Source of the DNA: Prevotella aff. ruminicola Tc2-24
Lineage (GTDB): Bacteria; Bacteroidota; Bacteroidia; Bacteroidales; Bacteroidaceae
Assembly: GCF_900110895.1 (NCBI RefSeq)
Contig: NZ_FOIQ01000004.1
Coordinates: 62,001-126,000, forward strand
Direction of reading: 5' to 3'
DNA length: 64,000 nt
Both the position numbers and the translations under genes were made by a program. This document shows positions 8,986-16,054 of the stretch, in pieces (position 1 is the stretch's first letter; each line of letters opens with the position of its first letter). Below the pieces are notes generated by a model. That model did not search any database, was not told where the DNA came from, and worked only from the letters and a program-made list of their open reading frames with translations.

Positions 8986-10338
8986 ATGGATTTCGAGAAC
9001 AACGAGAAAAAGCAGGAAGAAACACAGAATCAGGAAGGCTTCCAGAAAGAATACCGCACGGGCCGTTCACCACGCCCGCGTATACATACAGGACAGCGCC
9101 CAACTTTTGAGCGTCCAAGTTTCAACAACCACGACAACGATGAAGGTGGCTTCCGTCCGGAGGGCTTCGGTGCCGGTCTGCAGAGCGCAAATACACAGCG
9201 CGGCGGTTACCGTCCCCGCAACAACTATAACGGCGGTTATCAGCCTCGTCAGGAGGGTGGTTATCGTCCTCGTCAGGAGGGTGGCTATCAGCCTCGTCAA
9301 GGGCAGGGTGGCTATCGTCCCCGTCAGGAGGGTGGCTATCAGCCTCGTCAGGAAGGTGGCTATCAGCCTCGTCAGGGTGGTTATCGTCCTCGTCAAGAAG
9401 GTGGCTATCAACCCCGTCAGGGTGGCTACCGTCCCCGTCAGGAGGGTGGCTATCAGCCTCGTCAGGGCGGTTATAACCCAAATTATCAGAAACCCTACAG
9501 CAAACCGTACGGTTCAGCTTATAAGAAAGGACCGCGCCAGCACTCAGCCGACTATGATCCGAATGCTAAGTATAGCATGAAGAAACGCATTGAGTACAAG
9601 GAGGTCAACTATGATCCCAATGAGCCGTTGCGTCTGAATAAGTTCTTGGCAAACGCAGGTATCTGCAGTCGTCGTGAGGCTGATGAGTTCATCCAGGCAG
9701 GTGTCGTAACCGTGAATGGCGAGATCGTCACAGAACTGGGAACCAAGATCCTGCGTACCGATGAGGTGAAGTTCCACGATCAGCCTGTAACCATCGAGAA
9801 GAAGGTGTATGTGTTGCTTAACAAACCGAAGGATTATGTGACCACCAGCGATGATCCCCAGCAGCGCAAGACTGTGATGGATCTTGTGAAGAACGCATGT
9901 CCGGAGCGTATCTATCCTGTAGGTCGTCTCGACCGTAACACGACAGGTGTGCTCTTGCTGACCAACGATGGTGATCTCGCTTCGAAGTTGACACATCCGA
10001 AGTATCTGAAGAAGAAGATCTATCATGTATATCTCGATAAGAATGTCACAGCCCGTGATCTTCAGCAGATTGCCGAGGGCGTGCAGCTCGAGGATGGTGA
10101 GATCAAGGCCGACGATGTGCAGTATGCCAGTCCGACAGACAAGAAGCAGGTGGGCATTGAGATCCACAGCGGCAAGAACCGTATCGTACGCCGTATCTTC
10201 GAGGCACTCGGCTATCGTGTGCAGAAACTCGACCGTGTACAGTTTGCCGGTCTGACCAAAAAGAACCTGCGCCGTGGCGACTGGCGTTACCTCACAGAGG
10301 AGGAGGTCGATCGCCTTCGCATGGGTGCATATGAATAA
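8986..10338 (+). CDS. rluB: Pseudouridine synthase, RsuA/RluB family, with repeat-rich N-terminal tail
   Basis: Isomerises uridine in ribosomal RNA. The 450-residue protein has three parts. The first is a low-complexity, positively charged tail (1-205) with ten copies of GGY[RQ]PRQ at residues 83-160. The second is an S4 RNA-binding domain (about 213-275, LRLNKFLANAGICSRREADE). The third is the catalytic domain with GRLDRNTTGVLLLTNDG, where Asp316 is the catalytic aspartate by family precedent. RluB and RsuA enzymes normally lack the long tail; similar arginine/glycine-rich tails occur in Bacteroidota homologues and probably bind RNA. Assignment to RluB (23S) rather than RsuA (16S) is the likelier but not certain choice. 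Confidence 0.88.
   Translation: MDFENNEKKQEETQNQEGFQKEYRTGRSPRPRIHTGQRPTFERPSFNNHDNDEGGFRPEGFGAGLQSANTQRGGYRPRNNYNGGYQPRQEGGYRPRQEGGYQPRQGQGGYRPRQEGGYQPRQEGGYQPRQGGYRPRQEGGYQPRQGGYRPRQEGGYQPRQGGYNPNYQKPYSKPYGSAYKKGPRQHSADYDPNAKYSMKKRIEYKEVNYDPNEPLRLNKFLANAGICSRREADEFIQAGVVTVNGEIVTELGTKILRTDEVKFHDQPVTIEKKVYVLLNKPKDYVTTSDDPQQRKTVMDLVKNACPERIYPVGRLDRNTTGVLLLTNDGDLASKLTHPKYLKKKIYHVYLDKNVTARDLQQIAEGVQLEDGEIKADDVQYASPTDKKQVGIEIHSGKNRIVRRIFEALGYRVQKLDRVQFAGLTKKNLRRGDWRYLTEEEVDRLRMGAYE
9232..9465 (+). repeat. Tandem 21/24-bp coding repeats (GGY-x-PRQ)
   Basis: Ten near-identical units encode GGYQPRQ or GGYRPRQ, with an optional Glu or Gly-Gln spacer. All units are multiples of 3 bp, so gain or loss of copies would keep the frame. 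Long open frames on the other strands here are by-products of the repeat. Confidence 0.93.
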
Positions 10339-10347
10339 GGATATTTA

Positions 10348-10385
10348 GCAGCGGACTACAGGACTTGAAAACTGTAGTCCGCTGC
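10348..10385 (+). other. Perfect 13-bp hairpin between rluB and asnS
   Basis: GCAGCGGACTACA and TGTAGTCCGCTGC pair without mismatch around a 12-nt loop. The sequence after it is ATTAAAGATAAC, not a T-run, so it is not a classical terminator. It ends 20 nt before the asnS start codon. It could be a processing or stability hairpin, or a leader element controlling asnS. Confidence 0.7.
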
Positions 10386-10405
10386 ATTAAAGATAACAAA
10401 AAACG

Positions 10406-11845
10406 ATGAAACGAACAAAGATTATCGATGTGCTGAAGAGCACGGAATATGGTAAGGACATCTGTGTAAAAGGTTGGGTGCGTACGCACCGCAGCTCGAA
10501 GGCCGTTGACTTTATCGCCCTGAACGACGGTTCAACCATTAAGAACGTGCAGATCGTGGTTGATCCGACAAAGTTTGACGAGGAGCAGTTGAAACAGATC
10601 ACTACGGGTAGCTGTATCTGTGCTGAGGGAACACTGGTAGAGAGTCAGGGTGCCGGACAGTCGAGTGAGATACAGGCCACACACCTAGAGGTGTATGGTC
10701 TCTGTGGCAACGACTATCCGATGCAGAAGAAGGGTCAGAGCTTTGAGGTGATGCGTAAGAACGCCCACATGCGTCTGCGTACCAATACCTTCGGGGCTGT
10801 GATGCGTATCCGTCATAACATGGCGATGGCTATCCATACCTATTTCCATGAGCATGGCTTCTTCTATTTCCATACACCGCTGATCACGGCAAGTGATTGT
10901 GAGGGTGCTGGCAACATGTTCCAGGTTACCACAAAGAACCTCTACGATCTGAAGAAAGACGAGAATGGTAAGATCATCTATGATGATGATTTCTTTGGCG
11001 AGCAGACATCGCTGACGGTATCTGGACAGTTAGAGGGTGAGTTAGGCGCTACGGCACTGGGCGCTATCTATACTTTCGGTCCCACTTTCCGTGCAGAGAA
11101 TTCCAACACCCCGCGCCATCTGGCAGAGTTCTGGATGGTGGAACCCGAGGTGGCATTCATCGATCAGGAAGAGTTGATGGATCTTGAAGAAGACTTCATC
11201 AAGTACTGTGTCCGTTGGGCTCTCGATAACTGTAAGGACGATCTGCAGTTCCTGAATCAGATGATCGACAAGACCCTGATTGAACGTCTGGAGGGTGTCT
11301 TGAAGGATACTTTTGTTCGTCTGCCTTATACTGAGGGTATCAAGATCCTGCAGGAGGCTATTAAGAACGGTAAGAAGTTCGAGTTCCCCTGCAACTGGGG
11401 CGACGACTTGGCTAGTGAGCATGAGCGCTACCTCGTGGAGGAGCACTTTAAGAAGCCCGTCATCATGACTGACTACCCCCGTGCTTTCAAGTCGTTCTAT
11501 ATGAAACAGAACCAGGATACAGCCGATGGCGGTTCTGTAGGTTACAAGGGTGCTGTGGCTCCTGGTCCTACCATGCAGGGTACCGACGTGCTGTTCCCGC
11601 AGATCGGTGAGATCATCGGTGGTTCGGTGCGTGAGGAGAGCTACGACAAACTGATGGGTGAGATTGAGCGTCGTCAGATGGATAAGACCCACCTGTGGTG
11701 GTACATCGATACCCGTCGTTGGGGAACCTGTCCGCATGCCGGCTTCGGTCTTGGCTTCGAGCGTCTGATTCTGTTTGTAACAGGTATGCAGAACATCCGC
11801 GACGTCATCCCGTTCCCGAGAACACCGAAGAGCGCTGAGTTCTAA
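10406..11845 (+). CDS. asnS: Asparaginyl-tRNA synthetase
   Basis: Charges tRNA-Asn with asparagine. The 479-residue class IIb synthetase has an N-terminal OB anticodon-binding fold (about 1-110, with [17 protein letters not shown]). The class II catalytic core carries motif 2 ([21 protein letters not shown] region) and motif 3 (GFGLGFERL). The insertion and length match bacterial AsnRS rather than AspRS. The ATG at 10406 lies 20 nt after the 13-bp hairpin. A second hairpin follows the stop. Confidence 0.97.
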   Translation: MKRTKIIDVLKSTEYGKDICVKGWVRTHRSSKAVDFIALNDGSTIKNVQIVVDPTKFDEEQLKQITTGSCICAEGTLVESQGAGQSSEIQATHLEVYGLCGNDYPMQKKGQSFEVMRKNAHMRLRTNTFGAVMRIRHNMAMAIHTYFHEHGFFYFHTPLITASDCEGAGNMFQVTTKNLYDLKKDENGKIIYDDDFFGEQTSLTVSGQLEGELGATALGAIYTFGPTFRAENSNTPRHLAEFWMVEPEVAFIDQEELMDLEEDFIKYCVRWALDNCKDDLQFLNQMIDKTLIERLEGVLKDTFVRLPYTEGIKILQEAIKNGKKFEFPCNWGDDLASEHERYLVEEHFKKPVIMTDYPRAFKSFYMKQNQDTADGGSVGYKGAVAPGPTMQGTDVLFPQIGEIIGGSVREESYDKLMGEIERRQMDKTHLWWYIDTRRWGTCPHAGFGLGFERLILFVTGMQNIRDVIPFPRTPKSAEF

Positions 11846-11873
11846 GAATATCAACGTAAGTTTGAACCTATAT

Positions 11874-11909
11874 AGAATCCCTCGATGCACAAAAGCATCG
11901 GGGGATTCT
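11874..11909 (+). terminator. Hairpin terminator after asnS
   Basis: A 15-bp stem (AGAATCCCTCGATGC / GCATCGGGGGATTCT, one G-T pair) with a 6-nt loop, followed by only a short pyrimidine stretch (GCTTTCC). The last six bases of its 3' arm are also the first bases of the duplicated cassette. Confidence 0.65.
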
Positions 11910-11979
11910 GCTTTCCTATGCCAGATAACATGAAACGGTTGGTTATTCTCGTGAATAGCTCAAATAAGACCTTTAATAA

Positions 11980-12011
11980 TTTGTGAGTTTGAAAAAAAGT
12001 GACTATTTTTG
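11980..12011 (+). promoter_or_regulatory. Promoter of peptide precursor copy 1
   Basis: TTTG (-33) and TATTTTTG (-7) are separated by 20 nt, a good Bacteroidota housekeeping promoter. Both boxes and spacing are conserved in copy 2 although bases between them differ. Confidence 0.75.
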
Positions 12012-12080
12012 CTGTCAATTGCGAAAACATTAGCGGAAACCGAAAAGCTAAAAGAGTAGGTGTTTATTAATTTTAGATTT

Positions 12081-12266
12081 ATGAAAGATTCTATTTTCAA
12101 GTTCATCGAGCAGAATGATGCTCATGAGAAATTTGATCAGCATCTGACAAACGATGCTATGGGACAGATTATGGGCGGTAGGATGCAAAAACCTTGCGGT
12201 CCTTGGTCAGATTGCGACGCATGGCATTGCGGTCCTGACTGTACTTGCAGAAGCAATCTCTGCTAA
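12081..12266 (+). CDS. Cys-rich GG-leader RiPP precursor peptide, copy 1
   Basis: A 61-residue peptide. The leader starts MKDSIFKFIEQNDA and ends with the double-glycine motif AMGQIMGG at residues 26-33. The core then has six cysteines spaced C-x5-C-x4-C-x3-C-x-C-x4-C and stops at the last Cys. GG leaders followed by Cys-rich cores mark natural-product precursors in Bacteroidales. I chose the ATG of MKDSIF because it is conserved with copy 2; an upstream GTG gives seven poorly conserved extra residues. Only a truncated maturase gene follows, so any modification would depend on the intact enzyme of copy 2. No known family name is assigned. Confidence 0.82.
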   Translation: MKDSIFKFIEQNDAHEKFDQHLTNDAMGQIMGGRMQKPCGPWSDCDAWHCGPDCTCRSNLC

Positions 12267-12278
12267 ATTCACTTACAG

Positions 12279-12333
12279 AGGTAAGGGCGTTGAAGGGGTA
12301 AAGCCGGAAGATGCTCTTACCTTATCTTTTTTT
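12279..12333 (+). terminator. Attenuator-like hairpin after precursor copy 1
   Basis: A 10-bp stem (AGGTAAGGGC / GCTCTTACCT, one G-T pair) followed by TATCTTTTTTT. It lies between the precursor stop and the maturase start, and is conserved in copy 2. Confidence 0.75.
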
Positions 12334-12340
12334 GATTATC

Positions 12341-12549
12341 ATGGTTTGGTCAATTTATAATTATCTTTTTGATAAAGACAATACGACTTATTTGTATAAT
12401 TCGTATACAAATAACTTGATGGAAGTGAAGGAGGATAAGTAGTCGAAGACAACGCAGATATCTATAATCAGATAAAACTGGAAAGATCGCTATCGAGATA
12501 TAATAACAAATACCTTTCACTGACCATTGCTCCAACTACTGCATGTAAT
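12341..12549 (+). pseudogene. Truncated radical SAM/SPASM maturase, copy 1
   Basis: It matches the first 294 nt of the intact maturase at 14789 but lacks 85 nt, which shifts the frame and creates an immediate TAG at 12440-12442. The open frame is therefore 33 codons (MVWSIYNYLFDKDNTT...). Homology continues beyond the stop to the codons just before the first radical SAM cysteines and then ends at 12549, where unrelated sequence begins. All catalytic parts are missing, so it is a remnant. Confidence 0.92.
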
Positions 12550-12911
12550 GTAGATACCAAACCACTCTGTAACGAAAGCGTTCCATGCTCCGCCATCACG
12601 AAGATAGATGCCTAATGCCAAGGCACATCCTATTGCAAGCGAAATGATTCCCGTTGTGTTACCCATCTTTTCGAGCCAAGCAAAACCACATGTGCCCAAT
12701 CTCCGGCTTGCCTGATAAAATAGATATCAGTCCACCCATCAACAAAAGCGGAATACCCAGGCGGATGAGTTTCTTCTGCACAAACACCTTGGCTCCCCTG
12801 ATAGGCCCAGTCGCCACCATCGCCGTATGCCTGACCGGCGTGGTGGAATATCACTAGCACCGTCAGGCACACCTTCAGATTGTCCAGATATAAAAGCCGT
12901 TTTTTATTCAT
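12550..12911 (-). pseudogene. Decayed acyltransferase-3 family gene
   Basis: Read leftward from 12911, the frame begins MNKKRLLYLDNLKVCLTVLV, the first membrane segment of integral membrane acyltransferases that acylate surface sugars. After about 37 residues the family pattern breaks. A second frame then gives KKLIRLGIPLLLMGGLISI, and a third piece gives EKMGNTTGIISLAIGCALALGIYLRDGG, each normally far apart in this family. At least two internal deletions with frameshifts have occurred, and the 3' end is cut at the cassette junction. Its start overlaps the stop of the upstream secreted-protein gene by 8 bp, so it was once the second gene of a coupled pair. Confidence 0.82.
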
Positions 12912-13896
12912 TTATTTTTAAATACTCCATAATTCCCTTGCGATAGACTTCTGCGGGATCGTTGATGCCCTCCTTCGACAGGCGATCGAATATCTGGCAG
13001 AATGTCTGCACGTCGGCCTTGCCGAAGGAACGATAGTCGGCAGTCTCACGGCCTGCAATTTTGCAGTTGTACCAGCAGGCCAGACTCTCGAAGGCACTCC
13101 AGGGCACGTAGGTCAGGTCGCGCTTTGAATCGAGCTTCCGTGTGTAGACTTTCATTTCCTCCACGATGGGGTCGATGCTGTCCTGCATCAGGAAGATGCC
13201 GAACTCATGACTGAACATCGCCAGCTGGTAGTCGATGTCCTGATTATACCAGACGGTGTTGGTGCTGTCGTTCAGATTATTGTACGAAGGACCTTTATGG
13301 CCTGCACGATAGAGCAGCCAGTGATAATCGCCACGACGCCAAGTATAGCCCGTCACCCGTTCCCAATCCTTGACGAACGACAGCTCCTGCATCTTCTGGC
13401 TCAGCAGTTGCCGACGCTCCTCCATGTCAGCCTTCACTTGTGGATAGACGTTCTTGAGATAAGCGTCGTAGTGAGTTACATACACGTCGGCGATAGCACG
13501 GACAGCAGCCATCACGTCGGCTGGTGCATTTGCTTTCCTACCTTCGTTCATCACTATATTCATGGCCACTCGCATTGAGTCGACATTGGGTATGTTTTCT
13601 GCCGAAACACCAAAGAAGAATGGCCAGGCCAACATGCCTCCCTCGCCTTGTCCGAAGGTCAGGTAGTCCTTGTACTTCTGCAAGGTGTCGATAGCTGCCT
13701 GCGGAAATGTGTTGCCATATTTCGCAGCATACGCTGAGTCAGAGAATCCCAGTTCCGCCAGCGTGTAGAGATGTGTCACGTAGTTCACCTCAGGCCGAAT
13801 CTCCATCAGTATCTTGATCTCCGGCTTTGGTGTTTGCGCCTGCTGGGGAAGGGCTCCAGAAATCAGAAACGCCAAGAGTAAAAATACATGCTTCAT
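12904..13896 (-). CDS. Secreted protein of unknown function (possibly DUF4932-like)
   Basis: About 330 residues, beginning MKHVFLLLAFLISGALPQQAQ, a clear signal peptide; a Met three codons earlier (13905) is an alternative start. The remainder is globular and mostly helical, with no membrane segment. A segment SHEFGIF followed by about 60 residues ending ESLACWYNCK resembles the zincin-like HExxH region of DUF4932 proteins, but the second His is Ile here. If the relation is right, a metal ligand is lost. Function is not known. It is the first gene of a pair whose second member, an acyltransferase, is decayed. Confidence 0.7.
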   Translation of the reverse strand: MKHVFLLLAFLISGALPQQAQTPKPEIKILMEIRPEVNYVTHLYTLAELGFSDSAYAAKYGNTFPQAAIDTLQKYKDYLTFGQGEGGMLAWPFFFGVSAENIPNVDSMRVAMNIVMNEGRKANAPADVMAAVRAIADVYVTHYDAYLKNVYPQVKADMEERRQLLSQKMQELSFVKDWERVTGYTWRRGDYHWLLYRAGHKGPSYNNLNDSTNTVWYNQDIDYQLAMFSHEFGIFLMQDSIDPIVEEMKVYTRKLDSKRDLTYVPWSAFESLACWYNCKIAGRETADYRSFGKADVQTFCQIFDRLSKEGINDPAEVYRKGIMEYLKINE

Positions 13897-14097
13897 TGTT
13901 CCCATGTTTTATCGTTCTAATTCAAAATGGAATGGCTTGTCGAACTGCCAGTATACTTTAGAGTTTGACATTTTGTTTCTTGTTCACAGTGCAAAGTTCG
14001 GAACTTTTAGCGAGGTTTACAAAGGAAAAATCATAATATGGAGGGGATTTTCCCCTATTTGTGAGTAGGGAAAAATCTTCGTATCAATCTTTACTCG

Positions 14098-14105
14098 TAC
14101 CTTTG
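14098..14105 (+). promoter_or_regulatory. -7 box ahead of the truncated acetyltransferase
   Basis: TACCTTTG, followed by CACCC and a leader of about 35 nt to the ATG at 14143. A short palindrome (AGGGGATTTTCCCCT, 14042-14056) lies upstream. Confidence 0.6.
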
Positions 14106-14142
14106 CACCCGTTATGGTATAGCAAATATAGGAGAATAAGCG

Positions 14143-14346
14143 ATGACAGAGAAAGAGAAAATGCTGGCTGGTGAGATTTATTCCGCCGTTGACCCGCAGC
14201 TGATTGAAGAACTGACGGAAGTGAAGGAAATCATTCACGATTATAACCTGTTGCGCCCATCGGAGAAACTGAAGGCAAGGGAAATCCTGAAAAAGCTGTT
14301 GGGCCACATCGCTGACGACGAGATTCTGCTTTCCTATGCCAGATAA
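14143..14346 (+). pseudogene. Truncated sugar O-acetyltransferase (maltose/galactoside type), N-terminal piece
   Basis: The 67 codons begin MTEKEKMLAGEIYSAVDPQL and continue with a helix rich in charged residues and YNLLRPSEKLKAREILKKLL. This is the N-terminal Mac domain that precedes the hexapeptide-repeat acetyltransferase fold in Maa/LacA-type enzymes. The catalytic left-handed beta-helix, normally another 120 residues, is absent. Family similarity stops near 14321, where sequence shared with copy 1 of the peptide cassette begins and supplies the stop codon (ILLSYAR, stop). The gene was cut by the rearrangement that placed the cassette here. It may still be transcribed. Confidence 0.85.
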
Positions 14347-14397
14347 CATGAAATGGTTGGTTATTCTCGTGAATAACTCAAATATGACCTTTAAAAA

Positions 14398-14429
14398 TTT
14401 GTAAGTTTGAAACAAAATAACTATTTTTG
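14398..14429 (+). promoter_or_regulatory. Promoter of peptide precursor copy 2
   Basis: TTTG and TATTTTTG separated by 20 nt, the same arrangement as in copy 1. It gives a leader of about 68 nt before the ATG at 14502. Confidence 0.75.
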
Positions 14430-14501
14430 CTGTCAATTGCGAAAACAATAGCGGAAACCGAAAAGCTAAAAGAGTAGGTGTTTATTAGTTTCTATAGATC
14501 T

Positions 14502-14714
14502 ATGAAAGATTCTATTTTTAACATCATTGAGAAAAATGATGCACAGAATGAGTTTGATCTGCGTCTTGCAAAAGATGCTATGGGGCAGATTTTGGGTGGT
14601 AGAGAAAAGTTCAAAATGATCGATTACGCAGGAAGAGATTTCTGCGATCCTTGGTCAGATTGTGATGCATGGAATTGCGCTCCTGACTGTACTTGCAAAA
14701 GCAATCTCTGCTAA
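14502..14714 (+). CDS. Cys-rich GG-leader RiPP precursor peptide, copy 2
   Basis: A 70-residue peptide. The leader MKDSIFNIIEKNDAQ ends in AMGQILGG (residues 26-33), resembling double-glycine leaders of Bacteroidales natural-product precursors. The core is nine residues longer than in copy 1 (extra REKFKMIDYAGRDF-type segment) but keeps six cysteines with identical spacing C-x5-C-x4-C-x3-C-x-C-x4-C, including WSDCDAW and DCTC. The maturase gene starts 74 nt downstream, behind a hairpin with a T-run. A cross-linked (for example thioether) product is inferred from the radical SAM/SPASM partner. No transporter or peptidase gene is adjacent, so export would rely on machinery elsewhere. Confidence 0.88.
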   Translation: MKDSIFNIIEKNDAQNEFDLRLAKDAMGQILGGREKFKMIDYAGRDFCDPWSDCDAWNCAPDCTCKSNLC

Positions 14715-14726
14715 ATTCACTTACAG

Positions 14727-14782
14727 AGGTAAGGGCGTTGAAGGGTTAAAGCCGGAAGATGCTCTTACCTTATCTTTTTTTG
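14727..14782 (+). terminator. Attenuator-like hairpin between precursor and maturase
   Basis: Stem AGGTAAGGGC / GCTCTTACCT with a 24-nt loop, then TATCTTTTTTTG, ending 7 nt before the maturase ATG. Partial termination here would make more peptide than enzyme. Confidence 0.78.
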
Positions 14783-14788
14783 ATTATC

Positions 14789-16054
14789 ATGGTTTGGTCA
14801 ATTTATAATTATCTTTTTGATAAAGACAATACTACTTATTTGTATAATTCGTATACAAATAACTTGATGGAAGTGAAGGAGGATAAGAAGGCGATCTTGG
14901 AGGCATGTCAAAGGGGCGATTTCGATGCTGTACCGCAGGCTGTCCAGGATCAACTCCAAAAAGAATGTATCGTAGTCGAAGACAACGCAGATATCTATAA
15001 TCAGATAAAACTGGAAAGATCTCTATCGAGATATAATAACAAATACCTTTCACTGACCATTGCGCCAACTACTGCATGTAATTTCCGATGTGGATATTGT
15101 TACGAAGGCGGTATTGAGAAAAAGGTGTCAAAATCGGTCGATCAGTCGATTTCTGATATTCTTGGTTTCGTGAAGTCGTTCAAGAACACGAAATATCTGC
15201 GTGTGACATGGTATGGTGGGGAACCGCTACTCATGTTTGATTTTATCAAACAGTTATCTGAGAAGTTCATGGAAATGTTTGATAATTATGAGGCGTTTAT
15301 CATCACCAATGGTTATCTCATGAACTCAGAGGTCGTCCAGGCATTTAAACGGTATAAGGTCAAGGGCGTTCAGATAACCATAGATGGTTTGGAGGAAACC
15401 CATAACCAGCGCCGTCCGCATTGTACAAATAAAGACAGCTTCCAGGTTATTATAAAGAACCTCACGACTTTGTTTCAAGAGTATCCTGAGGTTAGGGTAT
15501 CATTAAGGGTTAATGTAGACAAATCTAACGAAGATGAATACCACGAGCTATATCATTTTCTTAAAGACAGGTTTGGGGATTATCATATAAATATTCATCC
15601 CGGTTATGTGACAGACGATTTTTCAGAAGTGTCCAATAATAAATGCATGATGCAGTGTGACAAGGTGAAGTTCGTTCTGAAGCAATACGATCAATATAAG
15701 ATACCTATCTCGTTATACCCCAGCTCTTCCTTTGGCGAGTGCAGTGCACGGCATATCAACAGCTTCGTGATTGGCCCGGAGGGAGAGCTATATAAATGCT
15801 GGAATGATATCGGCGTCAAGGAAAAGTCGGTAGGAAGTGTGACGGACTTCTCGTTCTCAAACAGGCTCGTATTGAAGTACCTGTTGGATAACGACCCGTT
15901 GGAGTCTGAGGAGTGTAAGCAGTGTTTTTATTTCCCTATATGCAATGGCGGATGTCCCTACAATAGGATATTCACGTCAAATAACCAGTGCATAGTCATG
16001 AAGCAGAATCTGAAGGATTTCTTGGTAAGATATATCGATACAAAGATCAAATGA
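14789..16054 (+). CDS. Radical SAM/SPASM peptide maturase
   Basis: A 421-residue enzyme. The N-terminal part (1-90) is probably a peptide-recognition region. The radical SAM core has the 4Fe-4S motif CNFRCGYC (Cys97, Cys101, Cys104), the GGE motif WYGGEPL, TNGYLM and ITIDG. A C-terminal SPASM/twitch domain with many cysteines binds auxiliary clusters (GECSARH, CWND, CKQCFYFPICNGGCPYNR, later NQC). Such enzymes install cross-links or other radical changes in a partner peptide; the adjacent Cys-rich precursor is the obvious substrate. I placed the start at 14789 because an in-frame upstream start lies inside the terminator stem. The stop overlaps the next gene by 4 bp (ATGA). Confidence 0.93.
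   Translation: MVWSIYNYLFDKDNTTYLYNSYTNNLMEVKEDKKAILEACQRGDFDAVPQAVQDQLQKECIVVEDNADIYNQIKLERSLSRYNNKYLSLTIAPTTACNFRCGYCYEGGIEKKVSKSVDQSISDILGFVKSFKNTKYLRVTWYGGEPLLMFDFIKQLSEKFMEMFDNYEAFIITNGYLMNSEVVQAFKRYKVKGVQITIDGLEETHNQRRPHCTNKDSFQVIIKNLTTLFQEYPEVRVSLRVNVDKSNEDEYHELYHFLKDRFGDYHINIHPGYVTDDFSEVSNNKCMMQCDKVKFVLKQYDQYKIPISLYPSSSFGECSARHINSFVIGPEGELYKCWNDIGVKEKSVGSVTDFSFSNRLVLKYLLDNDPLESEECKQCFYFPICNGGCPYNRIFTSNNQCIVMKQNLKDFLVRYIDTKIK

Larger units (their letters stand above)
11904..12549 (+). repeat. Duplicated peptide cassette, copy 1 (partial)
   Basis: This segment is homologous in the same orientation to 14322-15082. It contains promoter, precursor gene, attenuator-like hairpin and the start of the maturase gene. 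Relative to copy 2 it is 3 nt shorter in the leader and 27 nt shorter in the precursor, and it lacks 85 nt in the maturase (14888-14972 of copy 2). Similarity starts at GATTCTGCTTTCC and stops abruptly after GCATGTAAT. Confidence 0.95.
14322..15082 (+). repeat. Duplicated peptide cassette, copy 2 (shared part)
   Basis: Counterpart of 11904-12549. Downstream of the precursor stop the copies differ at only two positions over about 170 nt before the 85-nt deletion, while the precursor genes differ at many. The cassette continues past 15082 only in this copy. Confidence 0.95.

Noticed and set aside
9067..9580. Long open frames on both strands overlapping the rluB tail
   Set aside because: They are products of the short tandem repeat; they encode Thr/Val- or Asp/His-rich low-complexity sequence and have no start signals.
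12154..12360. A 68-codon frame overlapping precursor copy 1
   Set aside because: It is out of frame with the conserved precursor and crosses the hairpin and maturase start.
14017..14448. A 143-codon minus-strand frame across the truncated acetyltransferase
   Set aside because: It runs antisense through a promoter, a recognisable protein fragment and the cassette leader; no similarity or start signal.
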